A stretch of DNA of 64,000 nucleotides from JABGQS01 sp963674545 (lineage in GTDB: Bacteria; Bacillota; Clostridia; Christensenellales; SZUA-584): positions 992,001-1,056,000 of the forward strand of contig CAXXFB010000001.1 in the NCBI GenBank assembly GCA_963674545.2, given 5' to 3'. Of the stretch, positions 27,732 to 36,046 are shown one piece after another (position 1 is the stretch's first letter; each line of letters opens with the position of its first letter). A model generated the notes under the pieces. That model did not search any database, was not told the DNA's origin, and saw only the letters and a program-made list of their open reading frames with translations. Position numbers and translations under genes: made by a program.

Positions 27732-29138
27732 TTAAAATTCAATTTTATTATTATTTTCCGGTTCAGTTTCTCCTGCCTGTTCAGTTCTTTCTTCCGGTTC
27801 AATATCCTCTCCTGTTTCCTGTACTGGCTCATCCAAAGATTCAAACTTCGGTTCCGGAACAGCCTCAGTCTGATATTCCGGGTTTTTTTCTGCCGTTGCT
27901 TTTCCAGATCTTTTAAACAGACCTGACCTTGTTATAAGCATTGTCAGTAGTATGGACAGCATAATGGCTGCAGCAACCGCCGCAATCAGAACCACCAGTG
28001 AAAACTCGGTATCTTCCGTCTCAGGCTCGGCCAGTGCTTTTTCCGCCATATCTTCAAATTCGGCTGCTTCAGCTTTAGCCGCTGTAAGGTCTTCACCAAG
28101 AACTGTGTTCTCTTCTTCCAGGCTTGCTATCTTTGCATTGGCTTCGTCGAGCTCTGTCTGCTTTTCTCCGAGCGTTATGTTGATTTCATCAAGCTTTGCC
28201 TGAGTTTCAGTATCGAAATTGCTGGAAGCACCTTCAAGCACTTCCGATGTCACAAAATAGCTGGAACAGTGATATATTTCAAATGTCAGCATACCATTTT
28301 CGTCAACTACCGCTTTTGTCTTACCTTCGATTACATTAGCTTCTCCGTAATAGTAGTATAGGTATACCACATCTCCAGGTTTGTTTTCTGTAGCTTTAAA
28401 TGTAAACTTGAGCATGCCTGGCAGCTCGCCAACGTGCCCGAAATGCAGTTGGTAAACGTCTTTATTTCCTGCAATCTCACTAAGACCCGCCGCTTTCTCG
28501 AAATCAAGTTTTAGGTTGAGTTTCTTTATACCGTCTATATCAGTAAATTTTGCCGGGTCTATAGTACAGGTATATGTCCCAAAATTGACATGCAGTATAT
28601 TCTTATTTTCGATAATCATTTTAAGAAGCGATTCAGGTATTTTATAATCGTCTTCCATAACGGCCTCTACAACAGCGCCTTCCTCGGCTTCGCGAACAGC
28701 CTCTTTGACTATATCCCAGCCTTCCGGCGGTCGTGGAGTTGCGTTAGGATCTGGTGTTTGTTTTTCAACAACAGTTATAGTTTTTTTAGTCGAGAAGCTT
28801 TTTTGTTCTCCTCCACTTTGATATTTGCCCCAGAACTCGATAGTATATGTATCTCCAGGCTTTGCACTTGAAGGAATTGAAACCTTTATAGAAGCTGTTG
28901 CCGTCAGCGCTTTGTCTGTGTCAGATCCACCTCCATCACCATCTTGCCACACGTCAAGCCCTTTGATTGCACAAATCAAACTAGTTGCAGTAAACTTCGC
29001 AGTGCCTTTATAAGTATATGACCTCCCGGCAAGCACACTACTGTAACCAGATATCGAAGCTCCTGCTGATACATCTAAAATTCCAATCATTGAGACAACA
29101 AGTATCATTACTAATAAAATCGGTAAAAATCTTTTCAT
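27732..29138 (-). CDS. Membrane-anchored cohesin-like surface protein (paralogue)
   Basis: A 468-residue paralogue of the protein at 9321-10655. It has a signal peptide (about 1-26), a diverged beta-sandwich (about 28-128), the shared TPDPNATPRPPEGW linker, the shared central domain (DDYKIPESLLK, YLYYYYGEANV, FEIYHCSSYFV), a coiled coil (about 320-375) and one membrane helix (about 385-408). The acidic, Pro/Glu-rich cytosolic tail of about 60 residues is completely different from the GGDEF-like tail of its paralogue. It is the last gene of a cluster with two dockerin proteins and ends at a strong terminator. I infer that it anchors those dockerin proteins. The N-terminal domain is less clearly cohesin-like here. 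Confidence 0.62.
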   Translation of the reverse strand: MKRFLPILLVMILVVSMIGILDVSAGASISGYSSVLAGRSYTYKGTAKFTATSLICAIKGLDVWQDGDGGGSDTDKALTATASIKVSIPSSAKPGDTYTIEFWGKYQSGGEQKSFSTKKTITVVEKQTPDPNATPRPPEGWDIVKEAVREAEEGAVVEAVMEDDYKIPESLLKMIIENKNILHVNFGTYTCTIDPAKFTDIDGIKKLNLKLDFEKAAGLSEIAGNKDVYQLHFGHVGELPGMLKFTFKATENKPGDVVYLYYYYGEANVIEGKTKAVVDENGMLTFEIYHCSSYFVTSEVLEGASSNFDTETQAKLDEINITLGEKQTELDEANAKIASLEEENTVLGEDLTAAKAEAAEFEDMAEKALAEPETEDTEFSLVVLIAAVAAAIMLSILLTMLITRSGLFKRSGKATAEKNPEYQTEAVPEPKFESLDEPVQETGEDIEPEERTEQAGETEPENNNKIEF

Positions 29139-29211
29139 ATAATCCCCTTTTCATTTTAGTACAATTATTGCACAAACATTATCTAATATTTAAATATACA
29201 ACCTGCGCCAT

Positions 29212-30795
29212 CTACCAATTAATCCTTCTGCCGTAATAACAGAACTCATCATACCAGCCGTCCAGTCTGCTGACTATTACCTGTTCGTATGTTGATGAGG
29301 CGTGTATATGATATCCGTTACCGAGGTATATTCCCACATGCCCTATCGGCCTGTTGGTGTCAAAAGGATCGCTCTTATAAAACATGAGGTCTCCGGGCTG
29401 AAGGTCCGCTATTGCAACAAACTCCCACGGCCATTTTTTTGTACTTGATATCCCCTCGTGGTAATAATAGTCCGAATAAGACAGTGCAGTTGTCCTGTAT
29501 ATCGGGCTGTAACCAACCTGCGTTAAACAGTAATACGCAAAGCCTGAACAATCAAAGCTGTCCGGTCCCTCTGCTCCCCAAACATACGGATCTCCCTGCT
29601 GCTCCAGCGCTACCTCAATAAAGTGCCTTATCTTAGGATTGCTTATCGTATCAAGATATCCCGGATCGTTTGGGTTCATCGGGTCTGTAGATTCACCTTT
29701 GTCTATTGGCATATATGTTTCAGTAATAGGCTTTATCCCGAGAATATGAAGCCTTGCTATAGTATAATCCGTTATAGACAAACTACTGTCAAGGTTAAGG
29801 TCAGGCGATATTGAGTATACACCTGTAAGATTTTTTAAACCTAATATGTGTAATCTTAGTAGTGTATAGTCTTTTATACTGACATTACCGTCGCCGTTTG
29901 CGTCTCCCCTTGTCAGTATCGTCACTTCATGTCTTGTCTGTCCTGCAACAGTCAGCCTTAGTGTCATCCCTGTTGCAACAGACTCTCCATTATATACGCT
30001 GCCGTCAGCCTTGTGTACGCTAAGGTATTTTGTATCGTTATATATCTCACTTATCAGCTCTTGTGCAGAAGTTCCTTCATAAGCGAACCATAATTTGTCG
30101 TCATATATAGAATATTTGCTGGACGTTATAATCCCCGGCACTACATTTACATCGCACTGAGCACTATATCCGCCGTCCTGCGTCGTCACTGTCACTTTCG
30201 TACTTCCGGCTGCAACTGCAGTTATAATTGTACCACTTGTAGTCACAATTTCTTCGTTACCTGATGTCAGCGTGTAGTTTTTGTTCGCTGCATCAGCCGG
30301 CAATACAGAAACAGTAGGTGTAAAGGTATCACCCGGGCAAAGCTCAACGCTTTGTGTTATGGTTACGCTTGCCGCCGGTATGTCTTTCTGCGGATCATAC
30401 GCAACAATGCAACCTCCCGTTTGCAGCGTTGAAATGTCCGTCATATCGTCGCTGCCTTCGGTTATGTCAAGATAGTTCAATGTTACATCAAGCGACACTA
30501 TGCTAAGCCCGGTCAGCGGACCTATATCCCGAATCGTGTTATTACTAAGGTTGATGCCCTCGAGCCCAACAGCATATTCCAGTCCGTTTATATCACTTAT
30601 ACTCTTTGCGCTAAGATCAAGGCTTCCGGTAAGCGCAGACATCTCGTCCTCGGATATCTCACCGTCAGGGGTGTCTCCTTCCCCGCCTCCGGTGTCAGCA
30701 CCAAGGTCGATAAGAGCTTGTTTTAAATTATCGTCTGTTATTTCAATAGCGTCTGTACCTGCCGCAAATCCCACTGGGATCACCATGAATATCAT
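29212..30795 (-). CDS. Secreted NlpC/P60 endopeptidase with internal dockerin
   Basis: A 527-residue exported protein. After the signal peptide come a short leucine-rich region (about 15-140), a Big_2 domain (about 145-220), a pre-dockerin module shared with the subtilase (YNGESVATGM), a type I dockerin (about 297-360; DANGDGNVSIKD and a weaker DLNLDSSLSITD), and a C-terminal NlpC/P60 domain. The catalytic set is Cys416 (FDCSGF), His486 (GHVGIYL) and His498. It should cut peptidoglycan stem peptides. The first ATG gives a signal peptide without its basic start. An ATT at 30838-30840, with GGAGG 9 nt upstream, would add RLKR and is probably the true start. Confidence 0.9.
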   Translation of the reverse strand: MIFMVIPVGFAAGTDAIEITDDNLKQALIDLGADTGGGEGDTPDGEISEDEMSALTGSLDLSAKSISDINGLEYAVGLEGINLSNNTIRDIGPLTGLSIVSLDVTLNYLDITEGSDDMTDISTLQTGGCIVAYDPQKDIPAASVTITQSVELCPGDTFTPTVSVLPADAANKNYTLTSGNEEIVTTSGTIITAVAAGSTKVTVTTQDGGYSAQCDVNVVPGIITSSKYSIYDDKLWFAYEGTSAQELISEIYNDTKYLSVHKADGSVYNGESVATGMTLRLTVAGQTRHEVTILTRGDANGDGNVSIKDYTLLRLHILGLKNLTGVYSISPDLNLDSSLSITDYTIARLHILGIKPITETYMPIDKGESTDPMNPNDPGYLDTISNPKIRHFIEVALEQQGDPYVWGAEGPDSFDCSGFAYYCLTQVGYSPIYRTTALSYSDYYYHEGISSTKKWPWEFVAIADLQPGDLMFYKSDPFDTNRPIGHVGIYLGNGYHIHASSTYEQVIVSRLDGWYDEFCYYGRRINW

Positions 30796-30929
30796 GGCCG
30801 CTGCCGCTGTAGAAAAGACAATGCGCTTCAGCCTTATAATCGTCTCTCGCCTCCTGTCATAACCTTACACTTTTGTCGCAAATTATATCATACAGCCTAA
30901 CCATCAGGCAATCATTTAAATCGTTATTT

Positions 30930-32888
30930 TCAGTCGAGAACCGTATAAGTAGCGGAAACATATGCATTTGTACCACCGTAGTTAATCATGTGCCAGCCGT
31001 CAGTTACAAAATCATCCGCTACCTCTATCCTCGTTCCCACCGGTATCCGTCCTATTGCCGACTGACTTGTGTCCGGCGTCGCCCGAACGTTCAGCCATTC
31101 GCAGCCCGTAACCGCAGCATTAGTCGCTCCAAGACTGGGCGCCGTAGCTAGAGCAGCAAGCGCCGGCTTTTCTATACTGAGTGTGCTTACCGTCGTGTTA
31201 GGATAATAAAACAGGCATATCTCTTCGCCATTATAAACTCTCCCGTCAGGGGTTTCCGAGGTTCCTACTGTATCTGGATTTATAGTATTGGCCATCTGCT
31301 GCGCTCCGCGCTGGCTCATACCTATTCCATGTCCAAACCTGCGCTGATGTATTTCCCAGCCCGTATCCGTCTCTTCAACAGCAAACAGCCTAAGGCTGGA
31401 GCTGTAAAATGACCTGTAAAGACCTTCCATGTTGTCAAACTCATGAAGCTCTATGTCAAACTGTACAGTAACTTCTTCAGTCACAAGTGTTCCCGGATCA
31501 GTATCTTTCTGAACGATTGGTAGAAGGTCAAGTAAATGTAACCTCAGTTTTGTATAGTCAGTCATATTCAGTTGCCCATCTCCATTGATATCAGCCGCTA
31601 GCTTCTGTTCGTCAGTAAGCTTTTGCAGTTCAAGAAGATATAATCTTAATTCTGTATAATCTGCAATATTAATTTGTTCGTCGCCGTTCACATCACCCAG
31701 CATTATTGGCTCTCCGCCTTCAGAATACTTCTTGGCAAGTACCGTCATATTAACCGTTGCTTTTTCATAATATCTGCAACTGTTCTCTCCATTATAATCT
31801 TTTCCGTCATATAGTACAGTAGCACCATCGTATACACCACCATGGTTGCCCTCATGCGTATGGGCTGTTATACTATTCACTCCAACTATATCAACATCAC
31901 CTGTAACTTTTGCGATATACCCTTTTGCGGCGACGCTCGGCAAACAAGACACCTTTATGTACCGCAGTGCGTTTGCTGCCAGCGTGTCCACCATTTCCTG
32001 CCCTATATAATCGTATGTGTCACTTACGTATTTGACTGAAGCGGTGTCTGAAAATGTCTTCGGGAAAACGAGTGTTTCTTCTTTGCTGTCAGGGTTGGCA
32101 ATATCAAACGGATCATCTTTTATTACATGGTAAGGCATCAATGTGTTGCCGTATGACCATACGTGCTGTGGTATGTCTATCTGCCCGCCGTTTGAAGCTG
32201 CATAATACGTAGCAACAAATTCTCCTCCAGACATAAGCACCTGCTTTGCTGTTGCGTCAACTGCCGCAATCGCATTATCGTTGGAAGCATCATATCCGTG
32301 GTATGTCTGGTTCGAAGTAGTGTCCACCATATCATAACTTCCGCTGTCACTCATATACCTTACTGAATATGTCCTCGCACAGATTGCTTGAGCCTGCAAT
32401 GCCTCCTGCGGCCACGAGTTGCTCATTTCATACGGCACTACGCCATAGAGGTATTCTTCAAGGTAGATATGATTAACTACCATAATATACCCGCCGGATA
32501 TCGTAAAATGCAAATCGCCTAAATATGAGCAATATCCGTGTACATCATTATTAAGGGTTATAACATTATTATACCCTTCCGAGGCTGCGTGCTGTATGAA
32601 TGTAATTGTTGTTCCCGAATAAAGACGTGTACTGTTGTAATAAAGTGCAAGGCTGCTGCCTTCTATTTTAACTGTATATAGCTGTCTTGGTAGTATGACC
32701 GTTCTATCTTCCTCTATAGCATAGTTACCGTCAATGAATATATCAGTGGAAGTCCTGCTGCCCATTGAAAGTTTTATACGGACGATATCATAACCAGAGG
32801 TGTCTTCAGCTTTTGCTTCGGATACGCCAAAAACAGATGCTACAAGGAGCACCGCACATACTAAAACCCCACAAAACTTTCGAAACAT
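30930..32888 (-). CDS. SpoIID/LytB-type protein with an inserted dockerin and SH3b domain
   Basis: A 652-residue exported protein. The signal peptide (about 1-27) is followed by the N-terminal half of a SpoIID domain (about 30-380; catalytic-type Glu154 in VVPYEM). Then come a complete type I dockerin (about 397-458; DVNGDEQINIAD, DINGDGQLNMTD), the C-terminal SpoIID half (about 465-560; GHGIGMSQRGA at 519-529) and an SH3b domain (about 588-650). SpoIID proteins are peptidoglycan lytic transglycosylases. The dockerin interrupts the enzyme domain rather than following it. It is the first gene of the cluster with the NlpC/P60 protein and the anchored paralogue. Confidence 0.9.
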   Translation of the reverse strand: MFRKFCGVLVCAVLLVASVFGVSEAKAEDTSGYDIVRIKLSMGSRTSTDIFIDGNYAIEEDRTVILPRQLYTVKIEGSSLALYYNSTRLYSGTTITFIQHAASEGYNNVITLNNDVHGYCSYLGDLHFTISGGYIMVVNHIYLEEYLYGVVPYEMSNSWPQEALQAQAICARTYSVRYMSDSGSYDMVDTTSNQTYHGYDASNDNAIAAVDATAKQVLMSGGEFVATYYAASNGGQIDIPQHVWSYGNTLMPYHVIKDDPFDIANPDSKEETLVFPKTFSDTASVKYVSDTYDYIGQEMVDTLAANALRYIKVSCLPSVAAKGYIAKVTGDVDIVGVNSITAHTHEGNHGGVYDGATVLYDGKDYNGENSCRYYEKATVNMTVLAKKYSEGGEPIMLGDVNGDEQINIADYTELRLYLLELQKLTDEQKLAADINGDGQLNMTDYTKLRLHLLDLLPIVQKDTDPGTLVTEEVTVQFDIELHEFDNMEGLYRSFYSSSLRLFAVEETDTGWEIHQRRFGHGIGMSQRGAQQMANTINPDTVGTSETPDGRVYNGEEICLFYYPNTTVSTLSIEKPALAALATAPSLGATNAAVTGCEWLNVRATPDTSQSAIGRIPVGTRIEVADDFVTDGWHMINYGGTNAYVSATYTVLD

Positions 32889-33151
32889 CTTTTTCCCCTC
32901 ATACCTTTAATCGGCAACAACAAGCGCTTTTGGCACTTTTATGCCCCACCACTGCCAATAAGATATGTACAAATATACTTATACCATATATAAGCTCAAA
33001 TGTGTAGATTGAAACGTAATATTTTATAATTTGATTACATTTTTATACAAAATATACCTCTTCGCGATAACAAAACAAGTATTTTCCAAGATTAATCAGT
33101 CTTTTCTGCAAAACATTCTTAGTCACTATTCAAAATTACATGGCTACTAAA
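32889..33151. other. Divergent intergenic region
   Basis: AT-rich sequence between the divergent SpoIID and CNNM genes. Apart from the SpoIID ribosome site (GAGGGG, about 32896-32901) I see no gene or RNA. Confidence 0.4.
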
Positions 33152-33180
33152 TTGCTTTTGCATCACTCATAGTATATACT
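33152..33180 (+). promoter_or_regulatory. Promoter of the CNNM-type gene
   Basis: TTGCTT (33152-33157), a 17-bp spacer and TATACT (33175-33180), about 30 nt before the start codon. Confidence 0.6.
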
Positions 33181-33211
33181 AATCGCATAAAATTAACCAG
33201 AGGTGTCAGCT

Positions 33212-34501
33212 GTGTTTTTTACTCTTTTTTTGCCGCTAATAGTCCAGATAATACTCATATCAATAAACGCCTTTTTTGCTTGCACTGAAATCGCAGTTAT
33301 ATCATTAAATGAAGAAAAGTATAAAAGACGAGCTGCTGAAGGAGACAAAAGTGCTTCTTATATCGCAAAGCTTATGCAGCGCCCGGCAAGGTTTCTTGCC
33401 ACAATTCAGGTCGGCATTACTCTGGCAGGTTTCCTTGCCAGTGCCTTTGCGGCAAACAGTTTTTCTGACCCGTTGGTTAAATGGCTCACCGGGCTTGGCG
33501 TGCGTATCCCGGCCGACACCCTCGATACCATATGCGTTGTTGTTATAACGCTTATACTATCCTATTTCACGCTGGTTTTTGGGGAACTTGTACCAAAGCG
33601 AATAGCCATGCACCGAAGTGAAAAGATCGCCAAGCGCTTTGGCCGTCCTATATATCTGATATCAAAAATAACGACGCCCCTCGTTTGGCTGCTTACTGCT
33701 TCGACAAATGTAGTGCTGCGTCTTTTTGGTATCGACCCTTCCGATAACACCCAGAATGTCACTGAAGAAGAAATTAAAATACTTGTTGACCTAGGCGAAC
33801 AAAAAGGCGCAATAGAACCGCAGGAAGGTCAGTTTATTGATAATATATTAGAGCTTGGCGATACCACAGTCGTTGAAATAATGACTCCACGCACAGACCT
33901 TGAAGTCTTATTTAAAAAGGACAGCAAAAACGCATGGCACGAGAGCATATGTAAAAACGGTTTCTCAAGATATCCTGTTTGCGGAAAAAACAAGGACGAT
34001 ATCCTTGGCATACTTCATGTGCGTGACCTTTTATGCAGTCCGGATGAAAACGTACTGCTTCACAAAGCTCATTTCGTGCCGGAAACGACTAAAGCATATA
34101 TTGTGCTACGCGAGATGCTGCGAAACAAGAGCCATATGTATATAGTGGTGGATGAATACGGCGGCGTCAGCGGAGCAGTCACTCTTGAAGATATTCTGGA
34201 AGAAATCGTCGGCGAGATAGAAGATGAGCACGACGATGAAACACCTTTCATATCAGAAAAAGCGCCAGACGTATTGATAGTTCGTGGAGATACGGCTCTT
34301 GACGACTTAAACACTGCTCTCAAAACAAAACTCCCCCATGGCGACTATGATACACTTGGCGGCCTTATCTTTTCAAAGATGAGCTATGTCCCTGCCGATG
34401 GAACGACGCCAGAGCTAGATATTAACGAATTTCATATAAAAGTGCTGCAGATAAAAAACCGTAGGATAGTGTCGGCGGAGATATCCCGAATTAAAGATTA
34501 G
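33212..34501 (+). CDS. CNNM/CorC-HlyC family membrane protein
   Basis: A 429-residue membrane protein (formerly called hemolysin C type). It has an N-terminal DUF21/CNNM transmembrane domain with about four helices (residues 1-175, including FGELVPKRIA), a pair of CBS domains (about 205-330; MTPRTDLEVL, VDEYGGVSG) and a C-terminal CorC/HlyC domain. Family members transport or sense Mg2+ and other divalent ions, with nucleotide binding at the CBS pair. I use the GTG at 33212 because AGAGG lies 8 nt upstream; the in-frame GTG at 33203 overlaps that site. Confidence 0.92.
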   Translation: MFFTLFLPLIVQIILISINAFFACTEIAVISLNEEKYKRRAAEGDKSASYIAKLMQRPARFLATIQVGITLAGFLASAFAANSFSDPLVKWLTGLGVRIPADTLDTICVVVITLILSYFTLVFGELVPKRIAMHRSEKIAKRFGRPIYLISKITTPLVWLLTASTNVVLRLFGIDPSDNTQNVTEEEIKILVDLGEQKGAIEPQEGQFIDNILELGDTTVVEIMTPRTDLEVLFKKDSKNAWHESICKNGFSRYPVCGKNKDDILGILHVRDLLCSPDENVLLHKAHFVPETTKAYIVLREMLRNKSHMYIVVDEYGGVSGAVTLEDILEEIVGEIEDEHDDETPFISEKAPDVLIVRGDTALDDLNTALKTKLPHGDYDTLGGLIFSKMSYVPADGTTPELDINEFHIKVLQIKNRRIVSAEISRIKD

Positions 34502-34542
34502 CTTTTCTATTGTTTTTTTACACACAATTAACATCTGCAACA

Positions 34543-34571
34543 TTGACAAAACCTTCACATTCTCATATAAT
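34543..34571 (+). promoter_or_regulatory. Consensus promoter of the ars operon
   Basis: A perfect sigma-A promoter: TTGACA (34543-34548), a 17-bp spacer and TATAAT (34566-34571). Confidence 0.9.
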
Positions 34572-34577
34572 ACACAT

Positions 34578-34608
34578 AGATAATCTTCTATATCATAGAA
34601 ATCTATCT
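34578..34608 (+). promoter_or_regulatory. Probable ArsR operator
   Basis: A 31-bp imperfect palindrome with 14-base half sites (11 of 14 matching) around ATC. Its core is TTCTAT-ATC-ATAGAA. It lies just after the -10 box, where bound ArsR would block transcription until arsenite or antimonite is present. Position and symmetry are seen; binding is inferred. Confidence 0.75.
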
Positions 34609-34625
34609 ATATTAGGAGCGATACT

Positions 34626-34931
34626 ATGAAGTATAAAAAATACGTGCCTGTGCTAAAGGCGCTGTCAGACGAAACAAGGATGGAGATAGTTGACATGCTG
34701 ACAAAAGGCGAACTGTGCGCCTGCATGATACTTGAAAAGTTCAGCATAACTCAGCCGACGCTTTCATACCATATGAAAGTACTTGTTAACAGCGGGCTTG
34801 TCAACGCACGCAGGGACGGAGCATGGATGCACTACAGCCTGAATGAGACTTTAAGCAAAGAGCTGTCCATCTTTTTCTCGGCGCTCGGTAAAGCAGCAGA
34901 CAAAACCGCAGCATGCAACTGCGCAAAATAG
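34626..34931 (+). CDS. arsR: ArsR-family arsenic-responsive repressor
   Basis: A 101-residue winged-helix repressor, first gene of the arsenic operon. The metalloid-binding motif ELCACM (Cys31 and Cys33) lies in the recognition-helix region as in classical ArsR, and the C-terminus carries CNC, a possible extra ligand site. The DNA-binding helix is represented by TQPTLSYHMKVL. It should repress its own operon through the adjacent palindrome and release on binding trivalent arsenic. GGAG precedes the ATG. Confidence 0.93.
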   Translation: MKYKKYVPVLKALSDETRMEIVDMLTKGELCACMILEKFSITQPTLSYHMKVLVNSGLVNARRDGAWMHYSLNETLSKELSIFFSALGKAADKTAACNCAK

Positions 34932-34940
34932 GTGAAAACT

Positions 34941-36020
34941 ATGAGCAAAGATAAAAGTACAAACGGAATAAGCTTTTTCGAGAAATATCTGACTCTTTGG
35001 GTAATACTGTGTATGGGACTGGGAATAGTCATAAGCCTTTGGCTGCCGGCCGTTCCGGATTTTCTCGGTAAGTTCGAATACTATAACGTTTCCATACCGG
35101 TTGCAATACTTATATGGCTTATGATCTATCCAATGATGCTTAAGGTGGATTTTGCCAGCATCAAAAACGTCGGTAAAAATCCAAAGGGGCTTGTGGTGAC
35201 CTGGACAGTGAACTGGCTGATAAAGCCTTTTACGATGTTTGCTGTTTCATATCTTTTCTTTTTCATCATATACAAGACAATAATACCGCAAGAGGTTGCC
35301 AAAGACTATCTGGCGGGCGCTATACTACTCGGCGCAGCGCCGTGCACAGCAATGGTGTTCGTATGGAGCCACCTTACAAAGGGAAACCCTGCGCACACTC
35401 TTGTGCAGGTAGCAACGAACGACCTTATAATACTTCCGGCATTTGCGCCTATAGTCGGCTTGCTGTTCATGCTGGGCGGCATCGGAGTAAAAGGCATAGG
35501 CGTTCCATGGGGCACATTGTTTTTATCGGTAATACTGTTTGTAGTGATACCTCTTGTTTCAGGATGGCTTTCAAGAGTTCTAATAACAAAGCACAAAGGC
35601 AAAGATTATTTCGAGAATAAATTCATACCAAAGTTCAACAACATAACGATAGCGGGGCTGTTGTTGACGCTAGTAATTATATTCTCTTTCCAGGGTTCAA
35701 AAATAATCAGCCAGCCTTTGGACATAGTTCTGATAGCTGTTCCGCTGACTCTGCAAACTGTGCTTATATTCTTCATAGCATACCTTTGGTCTCGTGCTTG
35801 GAAACTGCCACACGACATTGCAGCTCCCGGCGCAATGATAGGCGCAAGCAACTTTTTTGAACTAGCTGTAGCAGTCGCTATTTCAGTGTTCGGGCTTCAG
35901 TCTTCTGCAGCTCTTGCAACGATAGTCGGTGTCCTCGTCGAAGTGCCGCTGATGCTTGCACTCGTCAGGTTTGCCAATAAAACGAGGAACTGGTTCCCCG
36001 CAACACAACAAAACATATAA
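34941..36020 (+). CDS. acr3: ACR3-type arsenite efflux permease
   Basis: A 359-residue membrane protein with about ten helices of the bile-acid/arsenite permease superfamily. It exports As(III) using the proton gradient. The conserved cysteine needed for transport is in GAAPCTAMVFVWS (near residue 135), and a conserved glutamate lies in ASNFFELAVAVAI. The start is taken as the ATG at 34941, after AGGTG. The GTG at 34932 directly abuts the arsR stop and lacks its own site. Confidence 0.93.
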   Translation: MSKDKSTNGISFFEKYLTLWVILCMGLGIVISLWLPAVPDFLGKFEYYNVSIPVAILIWLMIYPMMLKVDFASIKNVGKNPKGLVVTWTVNWLIKPFTMFAVSYLFFFIIYKTIIPQEVAKDYLAGAILLGAAPCTAMVFVWSHLTKGNPAHTLVQVATNDLIILPAFAPIVGLLFMLGGIGVKGIGVPWGTLFLSVILFVVIPLVSGWLSRVLITKHKGKDYFENKFIPKFNNITIAGLLLTLVIIFSFQGSKIISQPLDIVLIAVPLTLQTVLIFFIAYLWSRAWKLPHDIAAPGAMIGASNFFELAVAVAISVFGLQSSAALATIVGVLVEVPLMLALVRFANKTRNWFPATQQNI

Positions 36021-36046
36021 TTTTTTAACATACAGGAGGAAACACA

